Source: Bin5 sp965220715 (GTDB lineage: Bacteria; Chloroflexota; Anaerolineae; Caldilineales; Caldilineaceae). From it: 64,000 bases of DNA. Within the stretch, counting starts at the first letter, position 1. Each line of letters starts with the position of its first letter. Below, piece by piece: positions 53,694 through 61,919 of this stretch. The position numbers and the translations under genes are program-made. Under the pieces are notes generated by a model that had not been told where the DNA came from, searched no databases, and worked only from the letters and a program-made list of their open reading frames with translations. The stretch covers positions 3,906,001 to 3,970,000 of the forward strand of contig OZ244843.1 in NCBI GenBank assembly GCA_965220715.1. Reading direction: 5' to 3'.

Positions 53694-54956
53694 ATGAGCC
53701 TGCGGCGTTACCTCCCAGTTCCCTTAAGACATACGCGAACTACGCTTAGGCGAGGTCTGCCCGCGTTCGTTCGACCGTACTTGCTGCTCATACTCGGCAG
53801 CGCCATCCTGCTCAGCTTTGTAATAGTCGGCAACGACGGTGACTCGAAAGACGACGAACAGATAGATGTCTCCCATTCACAGAATGCTCAAGTGGATGGG
53901 CCGCCGGCTGGGAGCAGCTCCCTCGATCGACTGCCTTCGTTTGCCCCAACCCATCAATTGGCACAATCAGCTACCGCTGAAGTTCCTCCAACAGCGACGC
54001 CCACGGTGACGCCGGCGCCGACGGCCACTCCAACTGCGACACTGCAACCGACTCCACAAATCGCTGAATTGAATAGTACGACCAATATTCTAATTCTGGG
54101 CAGCGACCAAAGGCCGGGTCAACCCAATTGGCGGACAGATGTCATTATATTGCTGATGATGAACCCCGAACTGGGCGAGGCAGCCATCGTCTCATTTCCC
54201 CGCGATATGTACATCGACCCGATTCCAGGGCATCTGCCAAATCGGATCAACGTGATTGACTATCTGGGAGAGATGGACGCGCCGGGGGGAGGAGGCCCTC
54301 GGTTACTGATCTCGATTCTGGAAGATCAGCTTGGTATCACAATCGACAACTACATTCGATTTCGCTTTGAAGCGTTCAAGGATGTGATTGATGTCCTGGG
54401 CGGACTCAGGATTCACGTAGACTGTTACTTATATGAGGTCTATCCTGAAGAGGGCATCTATCTGAACTTGCCACCGGGGGAACATCTCTTGAACGGCGAA
54501 CAGGCGCTTAGCTATGTGCGGAGCCGCAGGTCAGGCGGCGGGGACCTGGAACGGGCGCGGCGGCAGCAACGCGTGTTGTGGGCGTTACGCAAACAGCTTG
54601 TCGAGCAGAAGCAGAATCTGCTGCCACGTGCCTTTGCACTGTATGACTCGCTGCGCTACTCGGTAGGCACGGATGTGGGAAGGTGGGACACGCTAAAGTA
54701 CGCCCGATTTGGGCTTTCCCTTGGTGAAGCAGACGTAAAGGGAATGGTGCTAGGCCCTCCAGGCGCGTTGACACCGGGCTGGCGGCAGGGCATGGCGGTT
54801 TTCCTGGTGGACTGGGACTTCATCGCTGACCAACTCCGGCGCGTTTTCGACCGGCCGCCTCTGATAGAGACAAATACCTCTATCAGCCCAAATAATCCGC
54901 AACCGGACGATGGGGGTGGGTCTGCCCCTGTTTCGCGACTGGAATGCCCCGAATAG
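53694..54956 (+). CDS. LytR-CpsA-Psr (LCP) family cell-envelope protein
   Basis: 420 residues. A basic cytoplasmic start and one membrane helix (YLLLILGSAILLSFVIVG, about 28-46) lead to an extracellular Thr/Pro linker (about 95-125) and the LCP catalytic domain (about 130-340): ILILGSDQRPGQPNWRTDVIILL, the SFPRDMYIDPI segment and the arginine motif YVRSRRSGGGDLERARRQQRVL. LCP enzymes transfer undecaprenyl-linked glycopolymers to peptidoglycan or protein. The linker style is typical of Chloroflexota exported proteins. Monocistronic; it follows CinA after 163 bases and converges on a methyltransferase. Confidence 0.9.
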   Translation: MSLRRYLPVPLRHTRTTLRRGLPAFVRPYLLLILGSAILLSFVIVGNDGDSKDDEQIDVSHSQNAQVDGPPAGSSSLDRLPSFAPTHQLAQSATAEVPPTATPTVTPAPTATPTATLQPTPQIAELNSTTNILILGSDQRPGQPNWRTDVIILLMMNPELGEAAIVSFPRDMYIDPIPGHLPNRINVIDYLGEMDAPGGGGPRLLISILEDQLGITIDNYIRFRFEAFKDVIDVLGGLRIHVDCYLYEVYPEEGIYLNLPPGEHLLNGEQALSYVRSRRSGGGDLERARRQQRVLWALRKQLVEQKQNLLPRAFALYDSLRYSVGTDVGRWDTLKYARFGLSLGEADVKGMVLGPPGALTPGWRQGMAVFLVDWDFIADQLRRVFDRPPLIETNTSISPNNPQPDDGGGSAPVSRLECPE

Positions 54957-55025
54957 AAGGGGCCAGGAATAAAGTGAATATCCAACTCCGGCTTCTAACT
55001 CCCCTGTCGTCCCGCAGCGCGATGA

Positions 55026-55673
55026 TCAAGAGACTTTTCTGAGAAGAAACCAGCGGGTAGGTCGTGAGGCCCGGCTTGATGAGACGCCCAATTCTTCTAA
55101 CACAATCTCCAGTTCGCCTTCAAAAAGAGAAGCTACCTCGCCTTCGTACATTCCCCTGGCCCCCGGGCCGTCAGTAGTGTTTCGGTCGAACACATACAGA
55201 TGAAAGTAACCGCCCGTGCGCAACGCCTGGCATACGCCTTCGGCGTAAGCGGGGCGACGCGCGTCGGGTAGGCTGTGAAAGCAGCCGATATCCAGTGCAT
55301 AGATCGCTCCCAGTCTGCCTACCGGCAGTCTGCTGACGTCCGCTTGTACGAACATGGCCTTGCCGCCCGGCGGGAAAGAACTATCGATTTGGCCCGCCTG
55401 CAACCTGTTAGAAGCGAGCCGCAGCGCCTGCCCGGAGAGATCAAACCCTACTGCGCGCAGTCCCTGCCGCGCCAGAAAGAGTGTATTCAGACCTGTGCCG
55501 CAGCCGATATCGAGCGCGGACGCACCCGGTGAGGGCACCGCTGTGTCTTCCCAGAACTTTTGCACTTCCGGCGGAGTTATGCCGGTGTCCCAAGGCGTCA
55601 GCCCGCTGCGGTATCGCTCATCCCAAAGGGCGCGCAGGTCACTCTCGCTCTCAGAAGTCATTGAACGGGGCAA
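55026..55673 (-). CDS. Class I SAM-dependent methyltransferase (thiopurine/tellurite-type)
   Basis: 215 residues. WDERYRSGLTPWDTGITPPEV near the N-terminus and SAM motif I ALDIGCGTGLNTLFLA (53-68) match the TPMT/TehB-like group of small-molecule methyltransferases; LDIGCFHSLPDARRPAYAEGV is the characteristic following stretch. Substrate unknown: thiols, selenium or tellurium compounds are handled by some relatives. The start at 55673 is supported by residue pattern but has only a weak ribosome binding site. It lies 59 bases from the next minus-strand gene. Confidence 0.85.
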   Translation of the reverse strand: MPRSMTSESESDLRALWDERYRSGLTPWDTGITPPEVQKFWEDTAVPSPGASALDIGCGTGLNTLFLARQGLRAVGFDLSGQALRLASNRLQAGQIDSSFPPGGKAMFVQADVSRLPVGRLGAIYALDIGCFHSLPDARRPAYAEGVCQALRTGGYFHLYVFDRNTTDGPGARGMYEGEVASLFEGELEIVLEELGVSSSRASRPTRWFLLRKVS

Positions 55674-55732
55674 CGTGTGGTGCAGTGTGTGGAGCTAAAG
55701 AAAAATCAGGCAAGATTCGGGAAGGCTTATTC

Positions 55733-56596
55733 CTACTCATTTGTAATTCCGCCGTTCTCGTTTGCATAGTCTCTGGCCTCCTCGAAGCTCTCGAAATCCT
55801 CCGTAATGAACTCAATAATCCTTTCGGCAAGGACTACGGGGGATTCGATCATGGGGCTGTGGCCGACTCCTCTGAGAATCTCGAGATTGGACGCCCCTGG
55901 AATTGCGAGCAGTGAACGCGTGGCGGCATCTCGTTCGACGATAATATCTTCCGTCCCCAGCAACAGAAGAGTCGGCAAGGTTAGCCTGTGTGCCTCGTCC
56001 AACCGATTCCAGCGGCCCAGAGCCTCGGCCACCGCTGTGAAGGCGGCAGGCGCCATTGCGGCGGCATCGTCGACCAAGAGATCGAGGAACGCGTTAAATT
56101 CCGGTTCGGTCATGGTGGGAGGAGGCGCGGTCGGCATCAACGCGGAGAGGGCTTGGCGCAAGAGGGAATGATCGTCACGCATTTGGGATAGGAGTTGCAA
56201 TCCCTGCAACGGCGTGAAGGCGCCTTCAATTGGCACACTGTCAACAAGAATCAGGCTATGCAGCCGCTGGCGATGGCGCAGGGCGTACTCGATGGCAATG
56301 GCTCCACCACTGCCGTGTCCTGCAAGGTCGAAGTCGGACAATTCAAGTTGCTCGACGAGCTCGGCGATATCAGCGGCCTGGTCGACTATGTCGTATCCGT
56401 CTTGAGAGTGGCTACTGTGACCACAGCCGCGGAGATCGGGGGCTATGGCGTGGATGGAGTCTGGCAGAATAGCGAAGAACGGTTCCCACCAGCGGCTGGA
56501 AGCGTGCGAGCCGTGCAGCAGAAGCAGGGGAACGCCGTCGGCGCTGCCGGAGGTGCGAATATTGAAGGTGATGCGTTTTGTTTTGATCGTATTCAC
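55733..56596 (-). CDS. Alpha/beta hydrolase
   Basis: 287 residues, GTG start at 56596. Catalytic triad visible: nucleophile Ser96 in the elbow AGHGSGG, Asp217 in LLGTEDIIV and His246 in GVGHSPMIESP; oxyanion region LLLHGSHASS. A cap domain lies between (about 125-195). This is the typical size and order of esterases, haloalkane dehalogenase-like and lipolytic enzymes; the acid in DLRGCGHSS region and lack of Trp pairs make a dehalogenase unlikely. Substrate unknown. Cytoplasmic, with 61 bases to the upstream small gene. Confidence 0.88.
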   Translation of the reverse strand: MNTIKTKRITFNIRTSGSADGVPLLLLHGSHASSRWWEPFFAILPDSIHAIAPDLRGCGHSSHSQDGYDIVDQAADIAELVEQLELSDFDLAGHGSGGAIAIEYALRHRQRLHSLILVDSVPIEGAFTPLQGLQLLSQMRDDHSLLRQALSALMPTAPPPTMTEPEFNAFLDLLVDDAAAMAPAAFTAVAEALGRWNRLDEAHRLTLPTLLLLGTEDIIVERDAATRSLLAIPGASNLEILRGVGHSPMIESPVVLAERIIEFITEDFESFEEARDYANENGGITNE

Positions 56597-56657
56597 TGAT
56601 TTGAATTCGCATAGTCAAAATAAGTACACATAAACCAATCCAAAACAATCCTCCACA

Positions 56658-57086
56658 TCACCCTCGCCTTTTCATCTCCTTACTCGCTTCATCCTCCTCA
56701 GGTACAAGAATTAGTAATAGAGCCGCCGCGGCCAATTGCGGTTGGGGCCCATCAACGCGACCAACTTCCTCCTCCGCAAAAATCAGTCCGCTGCGAATCA
56801 CAGTTCCATCCGGTTCCAACCATCCCATGCTGCCACCCTCGAAAAGGCCGTGACTGTGGATTACGCCTGCGGTCGTAATCCTGCCCAGCTCTTTTTCGTC
56901 GAAACGCGTTGAGCGAAAGATACGCCAGCCGTCTTTTTCTCTTTCGCAGCGTCCGATACTGACGCCCGTTTCCCATCGTAAGCGGAAAATCTCATCACCG
57001 CTAACATAACCGACGGCGTCCTCGCCGCTGCTGCGGAAACGATAAATAGTTGTTTGTCCGGAAACTGCTTTTTGTGAGGATTCCAT
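56658..57086 (-). CDS. Small protein with beta-repeat pattern, unknown function
   Basis: 142 residues. A motif of the kind hydrophobic-Gly-x-hydrophobic with a following polar turn recurs about every 20-25 residues (AVGYVSGDEIFRL, SIGRCEREKDGWRI, LGRITTAGVIHSH, MGWLEPDGTVIRS, VGRVDGPQPQLA), suggesting a small all-beta repeat fold such as a beta-flower or MORN-like sheet. The last 25 residues are a hydrophobic run followed by an acidic and basic tail. No family can be named with confidence. It lies 61 bases upstream of the hydrolase gene on the same strand. Confidence 0.55.
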   Translation of the reverse strand: MESSQKAVSGQTTIYRFRSSGEDAVGYVSGDEIFRLRWETGVSIGRCEREKDGWRIFRSTRFDEKELGRITTAGVIHSHGLFEGGSMGWLEPDGTVIRSGLIFAEEEVGRVDGPQPQLAAAALLLILVPEEDEASKEMKRRG

Positions 57087-57178
57087 TAGCAGATTCTATC
57101 ACTTCGGTCGGCCAATCACAATGAATTGGGCAACCGCAAGAGGAGAATGAAGGGAAACAAGTGTGGTCATCCGGGCAG

Positions 57179-58759
57179 TTAGCGCCCGAAGAACAGGGGC
57201 CTGCGGCTCAGATCGTGAAGGAGGACTGTGGCCGCATTTCTGCCGGCAGCGCCCATGATGCCTCCGCCTGGATGGGTACTGGCTCCGGTAAGATAGAGCC
57301 CTTTGACGGGCCCACGGTAGTTGCTCATGCCGAGCGCCGGCCGCATAGTGAACATTTGGTTGACCGACATTTCGAGGTGCATGACGTTGCCGCGCAGCAG
57401 TCCCAACTCCCTCTCAAGCCATAACGGCGTCTGCACGAGCCTGCCGACGACAGCTTGAGCCACGTTTGGCGCGTACTCTGCCAACTTTGCAAGCATCCGG
57501 TCCGCTATTTTTTCGCCGATATCATCCCAGCTCTCTGTGGAAGCCAATTCATAGGGAAAATATTGTCCCCACAGGAAGAGAATGTGTTTACCAGGCGGCG
57601 CCAGGGTCGGATCAACTGCCGAGAAAGTCATGGCAATCAGGGCGGGATCCACAGAGGGGCGGCCGGCGAGATAGTCGCCGTAGGCGCGCTCCAGATAGTC
57701 CAGGTTCGGGCAGATGAACTGTAGTGCATGGTGTTCAGGGCGGGGCGCCGCGTTGCCGAATCCATTGTCAGCAGCGTAGTCGGGCAACTCATTCATGGCA
57801 TACCGCACTATCATGCCAAACCCATTGCCGACCTTGGCTCTCTGAGCTAACGCTACACGAGCAGAAGGGATCTGGTCGGCCAGGAGCTTGAGAGTTGTGT
57901 GGATATGGGCACCGGATACGACGGCCCTCTTCGCGGTGACCAGTTCGCCATCTTCAGTGCGAACGCCAACAGCTCGTCCGTTTTCCACCAATATCCGGTC
58001 AACGGCGGTATCGGTGGCGATCATGCCACCGTGTGCTCTGATCATGCGCGCAAGCGCTTCCGTCAACATACCGGAACCGCCTCGGGGTCTTTTGACGCCT
58101 GAGCGGTGATACATGGGCTGCCAGAGAGCGAAGGGGGCGCTCAGCATTTCGGTTGGAGGCGGGCCGGACTGGGCAGCCATCCATCCAACGACAGCCTGAA
58201 CTTGAGGCGAAACAAAGGTCTTGCGCAACAGGTTGCCGTAACTGCCGAAAATTGATGTCAGACGACGGCGCGGGTCTCTGCGCACTCCACTTTGGAAACC
58301 CAACGTTTTCACAAGATTGAGCGGAGAGGGGGCGTGCATAAATGATTCGACCATGGCCTGCGCCAACGGACTCCAGTCGTTGATAAATTTGTAATAGTTT
58401 TCGGCATCTTCCGGGGATACGCCTGCTATGCTTTCGCAAGTACGGTCGAGGTCTTTCCAGACGAACAGCCGACTGCCATCGGGGAAGGGCGCAAAAAAGA
58501 TGGGGTCCAGATCGATGTAGCTGAGGCCATATTGTTCCAACGAAAGGTCGCGAACAATCGGAGTGTGGTGGATGAGAATGTGGGCGCTGCCACCCAGATC
58601 GAATTGATAACCGGGGATGATCTCTTGCGTTGCCACCGCGCCGCCAACAATTGAACGGCGCTCCAGCATACCGACTTGGTAGCCAGCCTGGGCAAGATAG
58701 GCTGCGCAGACGAGGGCGTTGTGACCGGTACCAACGATGAGGACGTCGAAATCGGCCAT
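57179..58759 (-). CDS. PYROXD2/phytoene-dehydrogenase-like FAD oxidoreductase
   Basis: 526 residues from the ATG at 58759; the open frame upstream overlaps menA and is a shadow. FAD-binding Rossmann motif VLIVGTGHNALVCAAYLAQAGYQVGMLERR (6-35) and the C-terminal FAD loop TGASTHPGGGIMGAAGRNAA mark COG1233 (PYROXD2/CrtI-like). Members desaturate or oxidise isoprenoid or unknown substrates. It starts two bases after the menA stop, so the two genes are translated together and the enzyme may act on a polyprenyl or quinone compound (inference). No carotenoid gene is nearby. Confidence 0.88.
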   Translation of the reverse strand: MADFDVLIVGTGHNALVCAAYLAQAGYQVGMLERRSIVGGAVATQEIIPGYQFDLGGSAHILIHHTPIVRDLSLEQYGLSYIDLDPIFFAPFPDGSRLFVWKDLDRTCESIAGVSPEDAENYYKFINDWSPLAQAMVESFMHAPSPLNLVKTLGFQSGVRRDPRRRLTSIFGSYGNLLRKTFVSPQVQAVVGWMAAQSGPPPTEMLSAPFALWQPMYHRSGVKRPRGGSGMLTEALARMIRAHGGMIATDTAVDRILVENGRAVGVRTEDGELVTAKRAVVSGAHIHTTLKLLADQIPSARVALAQRAKVGNGFGMIVRYAMNELPDYAADNGFGNAAPRPEHHALQFICPNLDYLERAYGDYLAGRPSVDPALIAMTFSAVDPTLAPPGKHILFLWGQYFPYELASTESWDDIGEKIADRMLAKLAEYAPNVAQAVVGRLVQTPLWLERELGLLRGNVMHLEMSVNQMFTMRPALGMSNYRGPVKGLYLTGASTHPGGGIMGAAGRNAATVLLHDLSRRPLFFGR

Positions 58760-58761
58760 CT

Positions 58762-59730
58762 TCAGAGGATAATGCCGAGCGACAGCAGCAGACTGAATTG
58801 CAGAGATAGTTGGGCGGTCGCAGCCAAAACTGCATTCAGCTCCGTTCCCGTTGCCGAGTAGATTGAAAGGGCTCTGCGGGCGGCGAGCGGTAGGCTGACG
58901 AGAGGGAGCAGGACAGTTGGGCCGAATCCGAATCCCTGCCAGAGGACAAGAGGCGCGGCATAAGCCAGAACGAGTAGAAGCAGGTACTGGCGCCGCGTAT
59001 TTTGGTGGCCGATAAGCACTGCGAGGGTACGCTTGCCTGCCCGGGCATCGGTCGCGATATCGCGCAGATTGTTCACCACCAAAATGGCAGTGATGAGCAT
59101 GCCAACCGGTACTGCTGTCAACAGTATGGCTGCCGTCAGCATTCCTGCCTGAACGAAGTATGTTCCACAGACGGCGACAAGCCCGAAAAAGAGGAAAACG
59201 AAGAGGTCTCCCAGGCCGTGATAGCCATAAGGGAGGGGTCCTCCAGTATATAATATGGCGGCCACAAGGGAGGCGGCGCCTGCCGCCAGAATGGGCCAAC
59301 CGCCAACCAGGATGAGATAGATACCGATCAGCCCGGCCAAGCCAGCGGCTACGGCCATGCCGATGCGCAAGTCTCGAGCGGAGAGGAGTCCCGCCGCCAT
59401 AACACGAGTGGGACCCAGTCGCTCCCGCGTGTCTACACCCTTAGTGAAATCGAAGTAGTCGTTGGCGAAATTGGAGAGTATCTGCAAGAGGAGGGCGCAG
59501 GCGGCGGCGGCAAGCGCCGGCGCGGGAGAGAATTGTCCATCAGCCCAAGCGAGCGCCGTCCCAACCAATACAGGAGAAATGGCTGCCGGCAAGGTTTTGG
59601 GGCGGGCGGCCAGCAGCCAGATCTGCCATTTTTGGAGTGTGGTTTCCGGTCTGATTGAACCCTGCGCGCCATTGGAGGCGCCGGCATCTTTCAGGTCCGG
59701 CCTCGGATTTTCCATGAAGAGTGCTGCCAT
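58762..59730 (-). CDS. menA: 1,4-dihydroxy-2-naphthoate polyprenyltransferase (MenA, UbiA family)
   Basis: 322 residues; ATG 59730, with a second ATG at 59715 possible. About eight or nine membrane helices and the two Asp-rich motifs of UbiA prenyltransferases: NFANDYFDFTKGVDT (first) and NNLRDIATDARAGKRT (second). RERLGPTRVMAAG is typical of MenA, which prenylates DHNA in menaquinone synthesis at the membrane. It is followed after two bases by the PYROXD2-like oxidoreductase and preceded by a membrane protein 19 bases upstream, forming a compact operon. No other men genes are in the window. Confidence 0.9.
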   Translation of the reverse strand: MAALFMENPRPDLKDAGASNGAQGSIRPETTLQKWQIWLLAARPKTLPAAISPVLVGTALAWADGQFSPAPALAAAACALLLQILSNFANDYFDFTKGVDTRERLGPTRVMAAGLLSARDLRIGMAVAAGLAGLIGIYLILVGGWPILAAGAASLVAAILYTGGPLPYGYHGLGDLFVFLFFGLVAVCGTYFVQAGMLTAAILLTAVPVGMLITAILVVNNLRDIATDARAGKRTLAVLIGHQNTRRQYLLLLVLAYAAPLVLWQGFGFGPTVLLPLVSLPLAARRALSIYSATGTELNAVLAATAQLSLQFSLLLSLGIIL

Positions 59731-59749
59731 GGGGCTGATCTTGATCGCA

Positions 59750-60820
59750 TTACGCGTGTCTTAAACGCCTGACCGATCGTGCGATCCAAAGTCCAAGCCA
59801 GAAGAGACCGGCCAGGACAAACACTGAAGCGTACTCGATGACGGGAATACGCACGATCTCGTTGAGCCTGTACCAACCTTGATCGCTGTATACGAAGAGC
59901 GCGGAGCCGACGAATCCACCGAGTATGAGCAAGCGAACTGGCAATGACAGACCCAAACCATACATCTGTGTAATCACCAGGATTCCCGCAAAGCCGAACA
60001 GGAACATTGGCCAGAGATCGTTGCCCTGCATGACAGCAACCAAAGTACCATGGACCAGAACTGTCACCTCCAGGGTGAAGGTCCACCATCGGTTCGTATG
60101 GACGCGAGTGTAGAAGAGGCTGCCCTGCAGGAGCAGCAGGAACATGTAGAAGAAACCGATCAGGTGACCGGAAGTAGACACCATGGGGTGAAACCAGAAG
60201 GTGTAGATGATCGCCCACGCGAAAAAGTAACCGTGGTAGGTGCGGGCAAAGCGGACGACCTCCCTGGAGAAGGGAACTGCCCGGCCAAAAAACTGTCCCC
60301 GCCGGTTGTTTTCCATCAGCAGAACCCAGACGAGCAGGACGATTACTGCGCCTTGGCTGCTGAAGATTGGGGTGTCCTGTGCGAGACCGTCGTACCAGAT
60401 GTGCGTCTGGATCAGATGGAGGAAGATGAAAAAGGCGTTGGCAGCCAGGGCCACAATGTTAGCCTTATGCAAGCCTTTCGTATAGCGATGTTTGCGAAAA
60501 GTCTGAACATAGTAAATGATGCCCCAGATGGCAAGCTGGTGTGCCAGGTAGAGTCCCCAAGAGGTAGCGCGGGACCAAAATGTCGGGGCCGGGAGTTTCC
60601 AGTAGTACCAGGTAGGGCCGCTGTCCGGTAGAAGCTCAAAGCTTGCCAGCCGTGAATCCAGGGCCCAGATGATGAGTGTAAACAGGGCGCTGAACGCTAC
60701 GCCGGCCCACAGAACGAGCGAAGAAGGAGGCCAAGAATTGCTCTCAGATTCTGCCGAGGACGCGGACCTCTTTGGTGGGCTGGCTGCCTGTAGCGGCAGG
60801 TCAGCTTCTGATCTTGCCAT
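59750..60820 (-). CDS. Polytopic membrane protein of unknown function
   Basis: 356 residues with about nine or ten membrane helices after a 35-residue polar start. Helical segments are unusually rich in Trp, His and Tyr (HLIQTHIWYDGL, RTYHGYFFAWAIIYTFWFHPM, HLIGFFYMFLLLL), a pattern often seen in haem- or quinone-binding membrane proteins; no CxxCH motif is present. I do not recognise the family. It begins the operon with menA (19 bases apart), so a link to quinone or respiratory metabolism is plausible (inference). AGGATG-like purines precede its ATG. Confidence 0.65.
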   Translation of the reverse strand: MARSEADLPLQAASPPKRSASSAESESNSWPPSSLVLWAGVAFSALFTLIIWALDSRLASFELLPDSGPTWYYWKLPAPTFWSRATSWGLYLAHQLAIWGIIYYVQTFRKHRYTKGLHKANIVALAANAFFIFLHLIQTHIWYDGLAQDTPIFSSQGAVIVLLVWVLLMENNRRGQFFGRAVPFSREVVRFARTYHGYFFAWAIIYTFWFHPMVSTSGHLIGFFYMFLLLLQGSLFYTRVHTNRWWTFTLEVTVLVHGTLVAVMQGNDLWPMFLFGFAGILVITQMYGLGLSLPVRLLILGGFVGSALFVYSDQGWYRLNEIVRIPVIEYASVFVLAGLFWLGLWIARSVRRLRHA

Positions 60821-60927
60821 CCTGTATCATCTCACTGAAAAGTAACGCGCACTGCCAGAAGGGCGAGCCGCCAATTCGCATAGAAATCATGCTGACGACT
60901 CTCGTATTCCCTTTCCTGCATTCCATT

Positions 60928-61836
60928 TTACAACAGGTCACGCAGCGCGGCAACGGTTTCAGGGAAAATGAACTCATAGCCATCTTTTTGCAGGCGAGCC
61001 GGGACCGCCCGTTGCCCATCCAACAGCACGGTTGACATTTCGCCAAAGAGGGCTTGCAGCGCAAATGATGGTGTCGGCAATAAGGAGGGCCTTCCCATTG
61101 CTCTCCCAAGGTCGCGCACGAACTCTCTGTTCCGCGGTGGATTGGGGGCCGCGAGATTGTATGGGCCGGATGCTTTTTCATTCTCCAAGAGAAAGCGGAT
61201 GGCAGCCACCTCGTCGGCAATATGGATCCATGGAAAGTACTGCTTGCCACTGCCCAGCGGCCCGCCGGCGAACAGTCGGAAAGGCAGCGTCATTCTGGGG
61301 AGGGCGCCGCCTTGTGCACTGAGTACGACCCCTGTTCGTATGACGGCACGCCGCACACCCATCGCTTCAACTTCAGCGGTCGAGGCTTCCCAATCGAAGC
61401 AGACGCGCGCCAGAAAGTCTTCGCCGGGCGAGTTCTGTTCGGTCATGGTCTCATCGCCGCCCGGCCCATAATACCCCACAGCCGAGGACTGAATCAGCGT
61501 TCCTGGCGCTGTTTCGGCATCACGGATTGCGGACACAAGTGCATTGCCTGCCCTGATTCGACTCTCTCTTATCCGCTCTTTGCGTGTCGTGGACCAACGT
61601 CCGTTGGCGATTCCTTCGCCGGTGAGATTGACAACCGCATCCACTTGGGACACAAGATGGCCCCATCCTTCGGCAGTTTCCCCGTCCCACTTTTCCAGTC
61701 GTACGCCATTGGGCGTCGAGGCCTGATGTCGTTCGGGAGACCTCGTCAGAATTGTCACTTCACAGTTGCTATCGCGAAAACTCTTTACCAGGGCCGTTCC
61801 GATCAGACCCGTGCCTCCAGTTATCAATACACGCAT
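60928..61836 (-). CDS. TIGR01777 family epimerase/SDR protein
   Basis: 302 residues from the ATG at 61836, fixed by GGAGGAC upstream; a longer frame to 61881 is unlikely. Extended SDR Rossmann fold: MRVLITGGTGLIGTALV at the start, VVNLTGEGIANGRW, the SSAVGYYG active-site stretch with its Tyr, and the C-terminal DUF1731-type tail FALQALFGEMSTVLLDGQRAVPARL. Eukaryotic SDR39U1 and bacterial YfcH belong here; substrate and role are unknown, with links to cell division proposed in some bacteria. It stands between the menA operon and glgP on the same strand. Confidence 0.9.
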   Translation of the reverse strand: MRVLITGGTGLIGTALVKSFRDSNCEVTILTRSPERHQASTPNGVRLEKWDGETAEGWGHLVSQVDAVVNLTGEGIANGRWSTTRKERIRESRIRAGNALVSAIRDAETAPGTLIQSSAVGYYGPGGDETMTEQNSPGEDFLARVCFDWEASTAEVEAMGVRRAVIRTGVVLSAQGGALPRMTLPFRLFAGGPLGSGKQYFPWIHIADEVAAIRFLLENEKASGPYNLAAPNPPRNREFVRDLGRAMGRPSLLPTPSFALQALFGEMSTVLLDGQRAVPARLQKDGYEFIFPETVAALRDLL

Positions 61837-61848
61837 AGTGTCCTCCCT

Positions 61849-61878
61849 CTCCGTGAATCTCCGTGAATCTCCGTTGAT
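61849..61878. repeat. 10-base tandem repeat
   Basis: CTCCGTGAAT occurs twice in a row (61849-61868), followed by a variant CTCCGTTGAT. It lies between two minus-strand genes, on the 5' side of the TIGR01777 gene. Confidence 0.6.
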
Positions 61879-61919
61879 CACCGGTGGTAGGCCGTTATTT
61901 GTTGATCTCCGGCCGCCAA

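Noticed and set aside
58760..59299. Open frame of 180 codons continuing upstream of the PYROXD2-like gene
   Set aside because: It overlaps menA in another frame, is Arg/Pro/Ser-rich like a shadow frame, and the FAD motif begins just after the ATG at 58759.
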